A stretch of 64,000 bases of DNA. Origin: Ancylobacter amanitiformis (GTDB lineage Bacteria; Pseudomonadota; Alphaproteobacteria; Rhizobiales; Xanthobacteraceae). A program made the position numbers and the translations under genes. Shown here piece after piece: positions 27,457 through 35,067 of this stretch. Location of the stretch: the NCBI RefSeq assembly GCF_030814815.1, contig NZ_JAUSVR010000008.1, positions 124,001-188,000 on the forward strand, given 5' to 3'. How positions within the stretch are numbered: position 1 is the stretch's first letter; the number at the start of each line of letters is the position of its first letter. The notes beneath the pieces were generated by a model, which worked only from the letters and a program-made list of their open reading frames with translations, was not told the DNA's origin and made no database searches.

Positions 27457-28007
27457 CCCTGCGCGCGCCGCGTGACCATGCCGCCGGCGGGACGATGGCG
27501 CCCGCCCATTCCCACCACGCCGACCCGGCGCTGACCGAGGCCTTTCGCCATGCGATGGGGCGCCTTGCCGGCGCGGTGAGCGTCATCACCGCCGGCCATG
27601 GGCCGGAGGCGCGCGGGCTCACCGCCACCGCCGTGTGCAGCGTCTCCATGGCGCCGCCGACGCTGCTGGTCTGCGTCAACCGCCAGGGCGATGCCCACCG
27701 CGCCATTGCCGAGGCGGGTGCCTTCTGCGTCAACGTGCTGGCCGAGCACGACCGGCCGATCGCCGACCGTTTCGCCGGTCGTCACGGCCATGCGGGGGCT
27801 TCGAAATTCGCCGATGATGACTGGCTGTCGCTCGCCACCGGCGCCCCCGCGCTGGGCGATGCGCTGGTCAGCATCGATTGCAGCGTCGCCGAATGCGTCG
27901 ATGCCTATACCCACACGGTGTTCTTCGGGACGGTGCGCGCCGTGCGTCTCGGCACCGAAGCCCCGCCTCTCGTCCATTTCGACCGCGCCTATCGCACGCT
28001 GGCCTGA
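27453..28007 (+). CDS. Flavin reductase (HpaC-like)
   Basis: NAD(P)H:flavin oxidoreductase of 184 residues in the flavin_reduct/FMN-binding split-barrel family. After a roughly 28-residue extension come the core motifs HAMGRLAGAVSVITAG, GLTATAVCSVSMAPPTLLVCVN and a C-terminal HTVFFGTVRAV strand. It should supply reduced flavin to the HpaB-type oxygenase encoded five genes earlier in the same operon. The ATG at 27453 overlaps the amidase stop. Confidence 0.87.
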   Translation: MTLRAPRDHAAGGTMAPAHSHHADPALTEAFRHAMGRLAGAVSVITAGHGPEARGLTATAVCSVSMAPPTLLVCVNRQGDAHRAIAEAGAFCVNVLAEHDRPIADRFAGRHGHAGASKFADDDWLSLATGAPALGDALVSIDCSVAECVDAYTHTVFFGTVRAVRLGTEAPPLVHFDRAYRTLA

Positions 28008-28069
28008 GGCCGGCGCCCGGGGCGATCTTTCGTCCAACCTCCTGAGGATTCCCAAAAGGGAAGGCAATC

Positions 28070-29113
28070 ATGGCAATCAGTGACCTGGCGCTCATCGACG
28101 CGTGGAAGGACGTGCTCACCCTGTCGAAGCTTACAGCGGGCGAGCAGGTCTCGCTGCTGGTGAGCGACGACAGCAACCCGCAGCTCGTTTCCACCGCGCG
28201 CATCGCGGTCGGCCAGCTCGGCGGCGTGCTCACCATCCTGCAGCTGCCCCCGCTCAATGGCGACGTGGCGCTCTCGCGCGACAAGTCGGGCTATGTCGGC
28301 CACACCGCGCTGCGGGGCAACCGCCCGGCGCTGGAGGCGATGAAGCATTCCGACCTCGTCATCGACACGATGATGCTGCTGTTCTCGCCGGAGCAGGAGG
28401 AGATTCTGAAGACCGGCGCGCGCATGCTGCTGGCCTGCGAGCCGCCGGAAGTCATGCTGCGCATGAAGCCGACACTGGACGACGCCCGCCGCGCCAGCGC
28501 CGGCGCCGCCCGCCTCGCCACGGCGAAGACGCTCACCGTCACCTCGAAGGCGGGTACCGATTTCCGCTGCGCGGTGGGGCAATATCCGGTGCTGAAGCAG
28601 CAGGGCTTCGTCGACGTCAAGGGCGGCTGGGACCATTGGCCGAGCTGCTTCGTCGCCACTTGGCCGAATGAGGGTTCCTGCGAGGGCGTGATCGTCATCG
28701 ATACCGGCGACATCCTGCTGCCGTTCAAGCGCTATGCCCGCGAGCCGATCCGCATCGAGATCGAGGGCGGCTGGATCCGCAGGATCGTCGGCGGCTTCGA
28801 GGCGGAATACCTGCGCAGCTATATGGAGAGCTTCAACGACCCGGACGCCTACGCCATGGCGCATGTCGGCTGGGGCCTGCACAAGAAGGCGCACTGGACT
28901 ACGCTCGGCCTCTATGACCGGGAGGCGGGGCTCTCCATGGATGCGCGCTCGTTCTACGGCAATTTCCTGTGGTCGAGCGGCCCGAACACCGAGGCCGGCG
29001 GCACCCGCGACACGCCCTGCCACATGGACATTCCGCTGCGTGGCCATTCGCTGTTTCTCGACGGCGAGCCGATGACCATCGACGGCCGGGTGATCCCCGA
29101 GGACCAGAAGTAA
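28070..29113 (+). CDS. nicX: 2,5-dihydroxypyridine 5,6-dioxygenase
   Basis: Non-heme Fe(II) extradiol-type ring-cleaving enzyme of 347 residues, converting 2,5-dihydroxypyridine to N-formylmaleamate in nicotinate-type pathways. H265 (AHVGWGL), H318 and D320 (TPCHMDIPL) fall on exactly the metal-ligand numbers reported for Pseudomonas putida NicX (recalled). Large blocks such as VIDTMMLLFSPEQEEILKTG, GQYPVL, DHWPSCF, WPNEGS and ARSFYGNFL also match. The fold is related to M29 aminopeptidases, but the NicX-specific blocks exclude that reading. It is last in the hpaB operon and downstream of the flavin reductase by 62 bp. The ring substrate may be a substituted dihydroxypyridine. Confidence 0.9.
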   Translation: MAISDLALIDAWKDVLTLSKLTAGEQVSLLVSDDSNPQLVSTARIAVGQLGGVLTILQLPPLNGDVALSRDKSGYVGHTALRGNRPALEAMKHSDLVIDTMMLLFSPEQEEILKTGARMLLACEPPEVMLRMKPTLDDARRASAGAARLATAKTLTVTSKAGTDFRCAVGQYPVLKQQGFVDVKGGWDHWPSCFVATWPNEGSCEGVIVIDTGDILLPFKRYAREPIRIEIEGGWIRRIVGGFEAEYLRSYMESFNDPDAYAMAHVGWGLHKKAHWTTLGLYDREAGLSMDARSFYGNFLWSSGPNTEAGGTRDTPCHMDIPLRGHSLFLDGEPMTIDGRVIPEDQK

Positions 29114-29123
29114 GGGGAGGCCA

Positions 29124-29247
29124 CTTCTCCCTCTCCCCGCCGGGGAGAGGGGTGGGGTGAGAGGCCTTCGGCCGCTCCGCGACCGGGCCCCCCCCCTCAC
29201 CGACCCGCTGCGCGGGCCACCTCTCCCCGACGGGGAGAGGGAAAGGT
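29124..29247. repeat. Dispersed intergenic palindromic repeat, copy 1
   Basis: Two CCTCTCCCC...GGGGAGAGG hairpins (about 29129-29151 and 29220-29240) flank a core with CTCACCGACCCGCTGCGCGGGCC. The same composite element occurs at 36426-36541 and, inverted, at 60936-61050. It lies between the convergent nicX and PcaC-like genes and may act as a bidirectional terminator. Confidence 0.8.
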
Positions 29248-29273
29248 GGGCTCCGCTACGCAACGCTCGATGC

Positions 29274-29672
29274 TCACACTTTCGCCGCGGCGGCCTTGGC
29301 GTCCTCCTCGGCGAACACCTCGCGGGCGATGCGGAAACTGTCCAGCGAGGCCGGCACGCCGCAATAGATCGCCACCTGGAGGAACACCTCCCGGATTTCG
29401 TCGCGCGTTAGCCCGTTATTGAGGGCGCCGCGCACATGGAGCTTGAGTTCGTGCGGACGGTTCAGCGCGGCGATCATGCCGAGATTGAGCAGCGAGCGGT
29501 CGCGCCGCGCGAGGCCCTCGCGGCCCCACACCTCGCCCCAGCAATATTTGGTCACCAGTTCCTGCAGCGGACGGGTGAAATCGTCGGCTTCCGCCAGCGA
29601 CTTGTCGACATAGGCGGCACCGACCACGGCGCGGCGGATGGAAAGTCCCTTGTCATAGAGGTCGTCGGTCAT
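29274..29672 (-). CDS. Carboxymuconolactone decarboxylase-family protein (PcaC-like)
   Basis: Small all-helical protein of 132 residues of the CMD/AhpD-like family. It has the PcaC-type segments ELVTKYCWGEVWGREGLARRDRSLLNLGMIAALNR and ELKLHVRGALNNGLTRDEIREVFLQVAIYCGVPASLDSFR. It lacks the CxxC pair of AhpD, so decarboxylase/lactone chemistry fits better than peroxidase activity. It is last in a three-gene operon with a GntR regulator and an alpha/beta hydrolase (stop/start overlap ATGA). Its partner hydrolase is also enol-lactonase-like, so the pair mirrors pcaC-pcaD but is set among pyridine genes. Confidence 0.82.
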   Translation of the reverse strand: MTDDLYDKGLSIRRAVVGAAYVDKSLAEADDFTRPLQELVTKYCWGEVWGREGLARRDRSLLNLGMIAALNRPHELKLHVRGALNNGLTRDEIREVFLQVAIYCGVPASLDSFRIAREVFAEEDAKAAAAKV

Positions 29673-30370
29673 TGAGAGGTCTCCGGGTCCTTGAGCGGGG
29701 AAGTGGGCGGGGTACCGAGGGCGACCATTGCCGCCCGTGCGACATGGCGCCCGGCCTGTTCGGCCGCCTGTTCTCCCTCGCGCCGGCCGATGGCCTCCAT
29801 CAGCGCATCGATCTCGGCGAGCGAGGCGGGCAGGCGAGCGGGGTCGGCCAGCGAGCGCGCGCGCAGCAGGCGGATGCGGGCGTTCAGCCGGTCGAGCAGG
29901 TCGCGCGCCACCGGGTTGGCGGCGCCGGCACACAAAGCGCGGTAGAAGTCGAGCTTGGCGTCGAGAATGTCGCCCAGCGCGCCGGCCGCGTAGGCGCGGG
30001 CGAGCGCGGCATGGGCGGCGGAGAGAACCTGCATCGCCCCCTCATCCGCCCGCGCGCAGAACTGACGCGCGACCAGCGCTTCCAGCGCCGCGCGCACGGC
30101 ATAGATGTTCTCCGCTTCCGCCCGGCTGAGCACGGCGACCGAGAGGCCCCGCGCGCCGGCCACCAGCAGTCCGTCCGCTTCCAGCTCGCGCAGCGCTTCG
30201 CGCAGCACGGTGCGGCTGACGCCGAGCTCGGCGGTCAGGTCCTTCTCGATCAGCCGCTGGCCGGCGGGCAGCCGCCCGGTCTCGATCAGCCGGCGCAGCG
30301 TCGCGGTGAGCTTGCGGCGCAGCGGGGCGCTTTCCTGTCCGAGTGGGCCGATGCCGAGGGGCGCGTTCAT
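29669..30370 (-). CDS. GntR/FadR-family transcriptional regulator
   Basis: Regulator of 233 residues. The winged helix (RLIEKDLTAELGVSRTVLREALRELEADGLLV) is followed by an FCD helical domain with YRALCAGAANPVARDLLDRL. It lies between the alpha/beta hydrolase and PcaC-like genes in one operon, with a stop/start overlap downstream and zero gap upstream. Autoregulation through the palindrome at 31201-31223 and control of the divergent crotonase gene are plausible. Confidence 0.87.
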   Translation of the reverse strand: MNAPLGIGPLGQESAPLRRKLTATLRRLIETGRLPAGQRLIEKDLTAELGVSRTVLREALRELEADGLLVAGARGLSVAVLSRAEAENIYAVRAALEALVARQFCARADEGAMQVLSAAHAALARAYAAGALGDILDAKLDFYRALCAGAANPVARDLLDRLNARIRLLRARSLADPARLPASLAEIDALMEAIGRREGEQAAEQAGRHVARAAMVALGTPPTSPLKDPETSQ

Positions 30371-31144
30371 TCAGCGGGCCAGCAGGAACGGGTCGATGGC
30401 GGCGTGGAAGGCCTCCGGCCGGTCGAGATTGGCGAGATGGCGGGCGCCTTCGATCTCGGCATAGCCGGCGCCGGGAATGAGCGCGGCGATCTCCTGCGAG
30501 AGCTTGGGCGGGGTGCGGTTGTCGCGCGAACCGACGACGACGAGGGTCGGCACCGCGATCTTCGCGTAGAGGTCGACGACATTGGCGGTGAACACCGACT
30601 GCGCCGCCTCGATATAGGCCTCCGCGCTCATGCCGGCGATGCTCGCGGTGAGTTCCCCGGCATGGGCGGGGTCGCCATCCTCGACCAGCGTGTCGGCGGT
30701 GTACTGGCGGGCATAGGCCGCCATCGAGCCCGCGCCGATCGCCGTGGCGATCGCGGCGGCGCGGGTGGCGCCGGCCTCGCCCTGGTTGGCGAAGCTGTCG
30801 GCGATGACGAGGCGCGAGACCAGATGCGGGGCGATGTCGGTGAGATGCGCGGCGATCGGCCCGCCCATCGAGATCGCCACCACGCGGGCCGGCGTGCCGC
30901 CGAAAGCCTCCAGCACGGCGGCCATATCCGCGGCGACGTTGCGCACGGTGAAGCCGCCATTGCGGCTGGAGCGGCCATGGCCGCGCGCATCCACCGCGAT
31001 CACGTCGAAATGCGTGGACCAGCGGCGGATCTGCTCGCGCCACAGCCAGGAGGCCGTGCCGAGGCTGTGGATCAGCAGCAGCGTCTCGCCGCTCCCGGCG
31101 CGGTCAAAGCCGAGACGTTCTCCGTTCAGGTCGATCGACGCCAT
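30371..31144 (-). CDS. Alpha/beta hydrolase (NicD- or PcaD-like)
   Basis: Serine hydrolase of 257 residues. Nucleophile elbow S92 in ISMGG, acid D208 in VGSRDNRTPP and H236 in GARHLANLDRP complete the triad; HSLGT (26-30) provides the oxyanion hole. The nearest characterised groups are 3-oxoadipate enol-lactonase (PcaD) and N-formylmaleamate deformylase (NicD). The latter would take the NicX product to maleamate and formate. NicX next door makes the deformylase role attractive, while the PcaC-like neighbour argues for a lactonase. First gene of its operon. Confidence 0.75.
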   Translation of the reverse strand: MASIDLNGERLGFDRAGSGETLLLIHSLGTASWLWREQIRRWSTHFDVIAVDARGHGRSSRNGGFTVRNVAADMAAVLEAFGGTPARVVAISMGGPIAAHLTDIAPHLVSRLVIADSFANQGEAGATRAAAIATAIGAGSMAAYARQYTADTLVEDGDPAHAGELTASIAGMSAEAYIEAAQSVFTANVVDLYAKIAVPTLVVVGSRDNRTPPKLSQEIAALIPGAGYAEIEGARHLANLDRPEAFHAAIDPFLLAR

Positions 31145-31200
31145 CGGGCGGGCTCCTCGTCGTGCAGGGTGCGGCCGGGCCGCATGATTCAATCGTTTGT

Positions 31201-31223
31201 GTATTATCGTCGTACATTAATAC
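31201..31223. promoter_or_regulatory. Inverted repeat GTATTA-N11-TAATAC, candidate GntR operator
   Basis: Perfect 6-bp arms (31201-31206 and 31218-31223), extendable with mismatches to TTGT and ACAAG, lie in the AT-rich centre of the 149-bp divergent region between the alpha/beta hydrolase operon and the crotonase operon. Position and symmetry suit the GntR protein encoded in the leftward operon. Confidence 0.5.
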
Positions 31224-31293
31224 AAGTCAAACACCGCACCACCCGGCCCGGCAACGGGACCGCGGCGGGCATCGCAGCCTCAAGGAGAGCCTC

Positions 31294-32001
31294 ATGAAGA
31301 TCCAAGCGCATGGCGACGGCATTTACGGCGTCGAGTTCACCCGCACCGCCGATGGCAACCATGTCTCCTCGGCTCAGCTGATCGAATTCGCGCACGCGCT
31401 GGATCAGGTGCTGGCGAAGCCCGACCTTCGCGCCGTGGTGATCTCGGGCGAGGGCGAGCATTTCTGCGCCGGGCGCGTGGGCGCCAAGGGCCTGACCTCG
31501 GCCGCCGACGTGCAGGCCGATCTCAACCTCATCCTGGAGGTCAACAACCGCCTGCGCTCGTCGCCGGTGCCGTTCGTGGCGGCGGTGGAAGGCAAGGCGC
31601 TGGGCTTCGGCTGCGGCTTCTCCACCCAGTGCGACATCACGATCGCTGCTGACGATGCGGTGTTCGCGCTGCCCGAGATGTCGCACAAGCTGCCGCCGCT
31701 CATCGTGCTGTCCTATTTCACCACGTTCGTGCCGTTCAAGAAGGCGTTCGAACTGGCCCTGACCAGCCGGCATTTCGGCGCGGCCGAGGCGAAGGAAATC
31801 GGCATCGTCACCGAGATCGTCGCTCCCGGCAGCGCATTGGCGAGGGCCATCGAGTTCGCCCGGATCATTGCCGCGCTCGATGCCGAATCGGTGACGCTGC
31901 TGCGCGAGTTCTCCCGCCGGGTCGCGGGGCTCGGCGACGATAGCGAGGCGCGCAATGGCGTCGCCACCATGGCGATCGCGCTCGCCGCGCGCGCTCATTG
32001 A
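31294..32001 (+). CDS. Enoyl-CoA hydratase/isomerase family protein (crotonase)
   Basis: Crotonase-fold protein of 235 residues, slightly short. Oxyanion-hole segments GEHFCAGRVG and GKALGFGCGFS are present, and an acidic residue in LPEMSHKLPP sits at the usual catalytic region. It may hydrate, isomerise or hydrolyse a CoA or CoA-independent beta-dicarbonyl intermediate. AAGGAGAG precedes the ATG at 31294. It is divergent from the hydrolase operon and followed by a dehydrogenase gene, suggesting lower-pathway steps of the same catabolism. Confidence 0.83.
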   Translation: MKIQAHGDGIYGVEFTRTADGNHVSSAQLIEFAHALDQVLAKPDLRAVVISGEGEHFCAGRVGAKGLTSAADVQADLNLILEVNNRLRSSPVPFVAAVEGKALGFGCGFSTQCDITIAADDAVFALPEMSHKLPPLIVLSYFTTFVPFKKAFELALTSRHFGAAEAKEIGIVTEIVAPGSALARAIEFARIIAALDAESVTLLREFSRRVAGLGDDSEARNGVATMAIALAARAH

Positions 32002-32041
32002 GGGGCGTGGCGTGCATCAGCGTGGCGTCGAGGAGGCGGTC

Positions 32042-32953
32042 ATGAACGGGGATAGCGTGCTCTTCATCGGCGCCGGGCGGATGGGCGGCCTGATGGCGGC
32101 CCGGCTGGCCGATGCCGGCGTGGAACTGGCCGTGGCCGACCTCTCGGAGGAGGCGCTCGCCCCCTTCCGCGCGCGCGGCCTGCCGGTCGGCCACCATGCC
32201 GCCGATCTGCCCGGCAGCGTGGTCATCACCATGCTGCCGACCGATGCGCATGTGCGCGAGTCGCTGCTGGGGGAGGGGGGCGCCTGCACCCGCCAGCCGC
32301 GCGCGGTGGTGGTCGACATGTCGACCGCGTCCCCGGCCAGCACCCTCGCGCTCGCCGCCGAACTCGGGGACCGGGCGAGGGTGCTCGATGCGCCGGTGAG
32401 CGGGGGCATGGCGCGCGCGCGCGCCGGCACGCTCACCGCCATGGCGGGCGGCGACGCCGAGGCCTTCGCGCGGGTGCGCCCGCTTCTGGCGCCTATGTGC
32501 GGCGAGGTGATCCATGTCGGGCCGCTCGGGTCCGGCCATGTCATCAAGGCGCTCAACAATTACCTGTCGGCCGCCACGCTGTGGAGCGCCAGCGAGGCGC
32601 TGATCGTCGGCCAGCGCCTCGGCCTCGATCCGGCGGTGATGCTCAAAGTATGGAGCGCCGGCTCGGGCACGAGCCATGCCACGCAGGTGAAACTGCCCGA
32701 TCACGTGCTGACCGGTACCTATGATTTCGGCCAGACGCTGACGCTGTTCTGCAAGGATATCTCGATCGCCGCCGATCTCGCCCGGCGCGCGCAGGTGGAG
32801 ACGCCGACCCTTGACGCCCTGTTCGCCTTCTGGTCCGCCGCGCGTGACCGGCTCGGCGGACAGGAGGACATCACCGCCATCGCCCGGCTGATCGGCGAGA
32901 GCGGCCACGGCGAAGGCTCGATCCTCGACCCGGCGGCGGCGGAGGAAGGCTGA
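32042..32953 (+). CDS. Beta-hydroxyacid dehydrogenase (3-HIBADH/tartronate semialdehyde reductase family)
   Basis: NAD(P)-dependent oxidoreductase of 303 residues: Rossmann GxGxMG (GAGRMGG, 10-16), substrate-binding DAPVSGG (117-122) and catalytic lysine K169 in HVIKALNNYLS. It interconverts a 3-hydroxy acid and a semialdehyde, which fits removal of a semialdehyde ring fragment. GAGGAGG lies upstream of the ATG at 32042. It is probably co-transcribed with the crotonase 40 bp upstream. Confidence 0.87.
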   Translation: MNGDSVLFIGAGRMGGLMAARLADAGVELAVADLSEEALAPFRARGLPVGHHAADLPGSVVITMLPTDAHVRESLLGEGGACTRQPRAVVVDMSTASPASTLALAAELGDRARVLDAPVSGGMARARAGTLTAMAGGDAEAFARVRPLLAPMCGEVIHVGPLGSGHVIKALNNYLSAATLWSASEALIVGQRLGLDPAVMLKVWSAGSGTSHATQVKLPDHVLTGTYDFGQTLTLFCKDISIAADLARRAQVETPTLDALFAFWSAARDRLGGQEDITAIARLIGESGHGEGSILDPAAAEEG

Positions 32954-33100
32954 CGTTTATGTCCTGCCGGCTCGCGGACACCAAGCTGCCGGATACGAAA
33001 CTTCCGGATACGTGCCGTCATCACCCTGTCACAGGATGAGCCGGCGCGTGTCGGAAAAGCGCTTGACAAAGGCCGGCATTCGCTTCAGCCTAATTAAAGA

Positions 33101-33198
33101 GCGGCGGGCAAGGATGCCCAATGTCGCAGCAGTCTCGACGAACATTTCCAACGACGGCGCTTCTCATCGGGCGCTGCAGGTTGGCGGCAACGACGCCC
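33101..33198 (+). ncRNA. Candidate ANTAR-protein-binding leader RNA
   Basis: Hairpin P1 is GCGGC-GGGC-[AAGGAT]-GCCC-AAT-GTCGC (33101-33127), with a 4-bp plus 5-bp stem around a 3-nt bulge and a hexaloop with A at position 1 and G at 4. A second hexaloop, AACGAC (33189-33194), again A1/G4, is closed by GGC/GCC and overlaps the 5' arm of the terminator that follows. A1/G4 hexaloop pairs next to a terminator are the recognised target of ANTAR antiterminators, and an ANTAR protein is encoded 1.2 kb downstream. The linker between hairpins (about 60 nt) is longer than usual. Confidence 0.6.
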
Positions 33199-33232
33199 AC
33201 GGTCCTTCGACCGGCGGGCGTTTTTTGTTTTT
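33194..33232 (+). terminator. Intrinsic terminator in the amiC leader
   Basis: Stem CGCCC-A-CGGTC, loop CTTC, GACCG-GC-GGGCG, followed directly by TTTTTTGTTTTT. It lies between a possible promoter region and the amiC start at 33248 and so acts as an attenuator. Its 5' arm is shared with the second ANTAR hexaloop hairpin, making the two folds mutually exclusive. Confidence 0.85.
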
Positions 33233-33247
33233 GGGTGGAGCGCTAAC

Positions 33248-34393
33248 GTGTCCAGGCACTACCGCATAGGGGTCATGTTCTCGACCACGGGACCCTACAG
33301 CGTCGTTCCCCGTTCCATGCTGAACGGGGCGCTGCTGGCGGTGCGCGAGGCGCTGCCGGGCCTCACGGTCGAGCCGGTGGTGGTCAATCCGGGGGGCGAC
33401 CTCGCCGCCTATGCCGCGCTGAGCCGGGAATTGCTGCAATCGGGCATCCGCCATGTGGTGGGCTGCTACACCTCCTCCAGCCGCAAGGAGGTGATCCCGT
33501 GCTTCGAGAAACATGACGCCCTGCTGTGGTACCCCTCACATTACGAGGGGTTCGAGAGTTCCAACAACGTCATCTATACCGGCGCCTCGCCCAACCAGCA
33601 TGTGCTTCCATTGGTGGATCACATGCTGGCCCATGTCGGCCCGCGCGCCTTCTGCATCGGCTCGAACTACATCTGGGCGTGGGAGAATACCCGTATCTTC
33701 CGCGAGGCGATGACGGCGCGCGGCGCCCGCGTGCTGGCCGAGCGTTACGTGGCGGTGGGCGACACCGAGATCGACCAGGTGGTGGACGCCATCCTGGAGG
33801 CGCGGCCGAGCTTCGTGTTCAACAATCTGATCGGCACCAGCAACTACGCCTTCTTCCGCGCCTTCCGCGCCGCCTGCAATGCGCGCGGCATCGACCAGCC
33901 CCGCACGTTCCCGGTGGTCAGCTGCACGCTGTCCGAGCCGGAGCTGGAGGAGATCGGCGAGGGCGCGGTGGAGGGGCATCTCAGTTCCAGCGTGTATTTC
34001 TCCTCGCTCGCCACGCCGGCCAACCGAGCCTTTACCCGCGCCTATCGCGAGGCGTTTCCGGAGGGGCCATCCACCTCGGCCGATGCGGAAGCCTCCTATA
34101 TCGCCATGAAACTGCTGATGCTGGCCCTTGCCGAGGCCGGCACCGACGATGTCGAGGCGGTAAAGGCCGCCGTGACGCGCCAGCATCTCCTCGCCCCGCA
34201 GGGCGAGGTGCGCATCGATCCGCAGACCCTGCATGCCTATCTCACGCCGCGCATCGGCATTTCCAATGGCGACGCCCGCTTCGACATCCTTGTCGAGGCG
34301 GCGGGGCCGGTGCCGCCCGATCCCTATCTCGTCCAGTCGTCGCCGCGCTACGCGGTCGCTTCCCGCAACTCGACGCTGAGGGTGGTTAAGTGA
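33248..34393 (+). CDS. amiC: AmiC-like amide sensor/negative regulator
   Basis: Cytoplasmic type I periplasmic-binding-fold protein of 381 residues without a signal peptide, as in AmiC. Shared segments with Pseudomonas AmiC include VGCYTSSSRKEVIPCFEKHDALLWYP, HYEGFESSNNVIYTGASPNQ, YFSSLATPANRAF and the C-terminal PDPYLV. In that system AmiC binds amides and releases the antiterminator AmiR. The GTG start at 33248 follows GGTGGAG. It is translationally coupled to the ANTAR gene (TGATG) and preceded by a terminator, so the pair likely controls its own and downstream expression. Confidence 0.88.
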   Translation: MSRHYRIGVMFSTTGPYSVVPRSMLNGALLAVREALPGLTVEPVVVNPGGDLAAYAALSRELLQSGIRHVVGCYTSSSRKEVIPCFEKHDALLWYPSHYEGFESSNNVIYTGASPNQHVLPLVDHMLAHVGPRAFCIGSNYIWAWENTRIFREAMTARGARVLAERYVAVGDTEIDQVVDAILEARPSFVFNNLIGTSNYAFFRAFRAACNARGIDQPRTFPVVSCTLSEPELEEIGEGAVEGHLSSSVYFSSLATPANRAFTRAYREAFPEGPSTSADAEASYIAMKLLMLALAEAGTDDVEAVKAAVTRQHLLAPQGEVRIDPQTLHAYLTPRIGISNGDARFDILVEAAGPVPPDPYLVQSSPRYAVASRNSTLRVVK

Positions 34394-35043
34394 TGGCTCC
34401 TCGACTGCTCCAGAATTTCAACGGCGGCCGGGCACACATCGTCACGGCCAGTCCCTCGGCGGTGGAGGCGCTGCTGGCCACGCTCGGCAAGCTCGGGGTC
34501 AGCGCGAGCATCGTCGAGCTGGTCAATGGGCGCGCCGGCATCGACCTCGCGGCGTTGCAGGCGGACCGCGACATTCTCTTCGTCGATGGCGACCTCGACA
34601 ACCCGCTGGCGCTCGACATCGATGCCGGCGCGCGCCAGCCGGCGGTGCCGGTGATCGGCCTTGTCGGGGTGGAAGCCCCGAGCCGGCTGAAGCAGCTGGT
34701 CCATCTCGGCGCCACGGCATTCCTGCGCAAGCCGGTGCAGGGCGGCGCGGTCTACACCGCGCTGTTTCTCGGCATCAACCAGTTCCTGTTGCGCGGCGAC
34801 CTTCGGGCGCGGCTCGACGACATGGATCGCCGTCGGCGGGGTCGCCGTGCGGTCGTGAAGGCCATCATCGCCCGGATGACCGATGCGGGCGTCGATGATG
34901 ACGAAGCCTATGAGTGGCTCCGTCGCGAAAGCATGCGCTCGCGGCAGAATCTCGAAGATTACTGCGATGCATTCATGAAAAAGAGGGCGCCAGCCTTCGA
35001 ACAACCGGGCAACGAACCCCTCCGGGGCGTGGCGCGGAAATAA
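34393..35043 (+). CDS. amiR: AmiR-like ANTAR antitermination regulator
   Basis: Protein of 216 residues: a degenerate receiver-like N-terminal domain (about 1-125) lacking the usual phospho-acceptor context, a coiled-coil-like helix, and a C-terminal ANTAR domain (about 150-205: RRAVVKAIIARMTDAGVDDDEAYEWLRRESMRSRQ). ANTAR binds paired A1/G4 hexaloop RNA hairpins and prevents termination. The ATG overlaps the amiC stop. An in-frame GTG one codon earlier is possible. The upstream leader supplies a matching RNA target. Confidence 0.88.
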   Translation: MAPRLLQNFNGGRAHIVTASPSAVEALLATLGKLGVSASIVELVNGRAGIDLAALQADRDILFVDGDLDNPLALDIDAGARQPAVPVIGLVGVEAPSRLKQLVHLGATAFLRKPVQGGAVYTALFLGINQFLLRGDLRARLDDMDRRRRGRRAVVKAIIARMTDAGVDDDEAYEWLRRESMRSRQNLEDYCDAFMKKRAPAFEQPGNEPLRGVARK

Positions 35044-35067
35044 TATAACCTTTCACAGGAGTTAGAT

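Noticed and set aside
28070-29113. M29-type leucyl aminopeptidase
   Set aside because: The fold is related, but the NicX-specific blocks and H265/H318/D320 numbering make 2,5-dihydroxypyridine dioxygenase the better call.
33063-33096. TTGACA at 33063 with TAATTA at 33091 as the amiC promoter
   Set aside because: Spacing is 22 bp, too long for a standard sigma-70 promoter, and no better -10 is seen at 16-18 bp; not annotated as a promoter.
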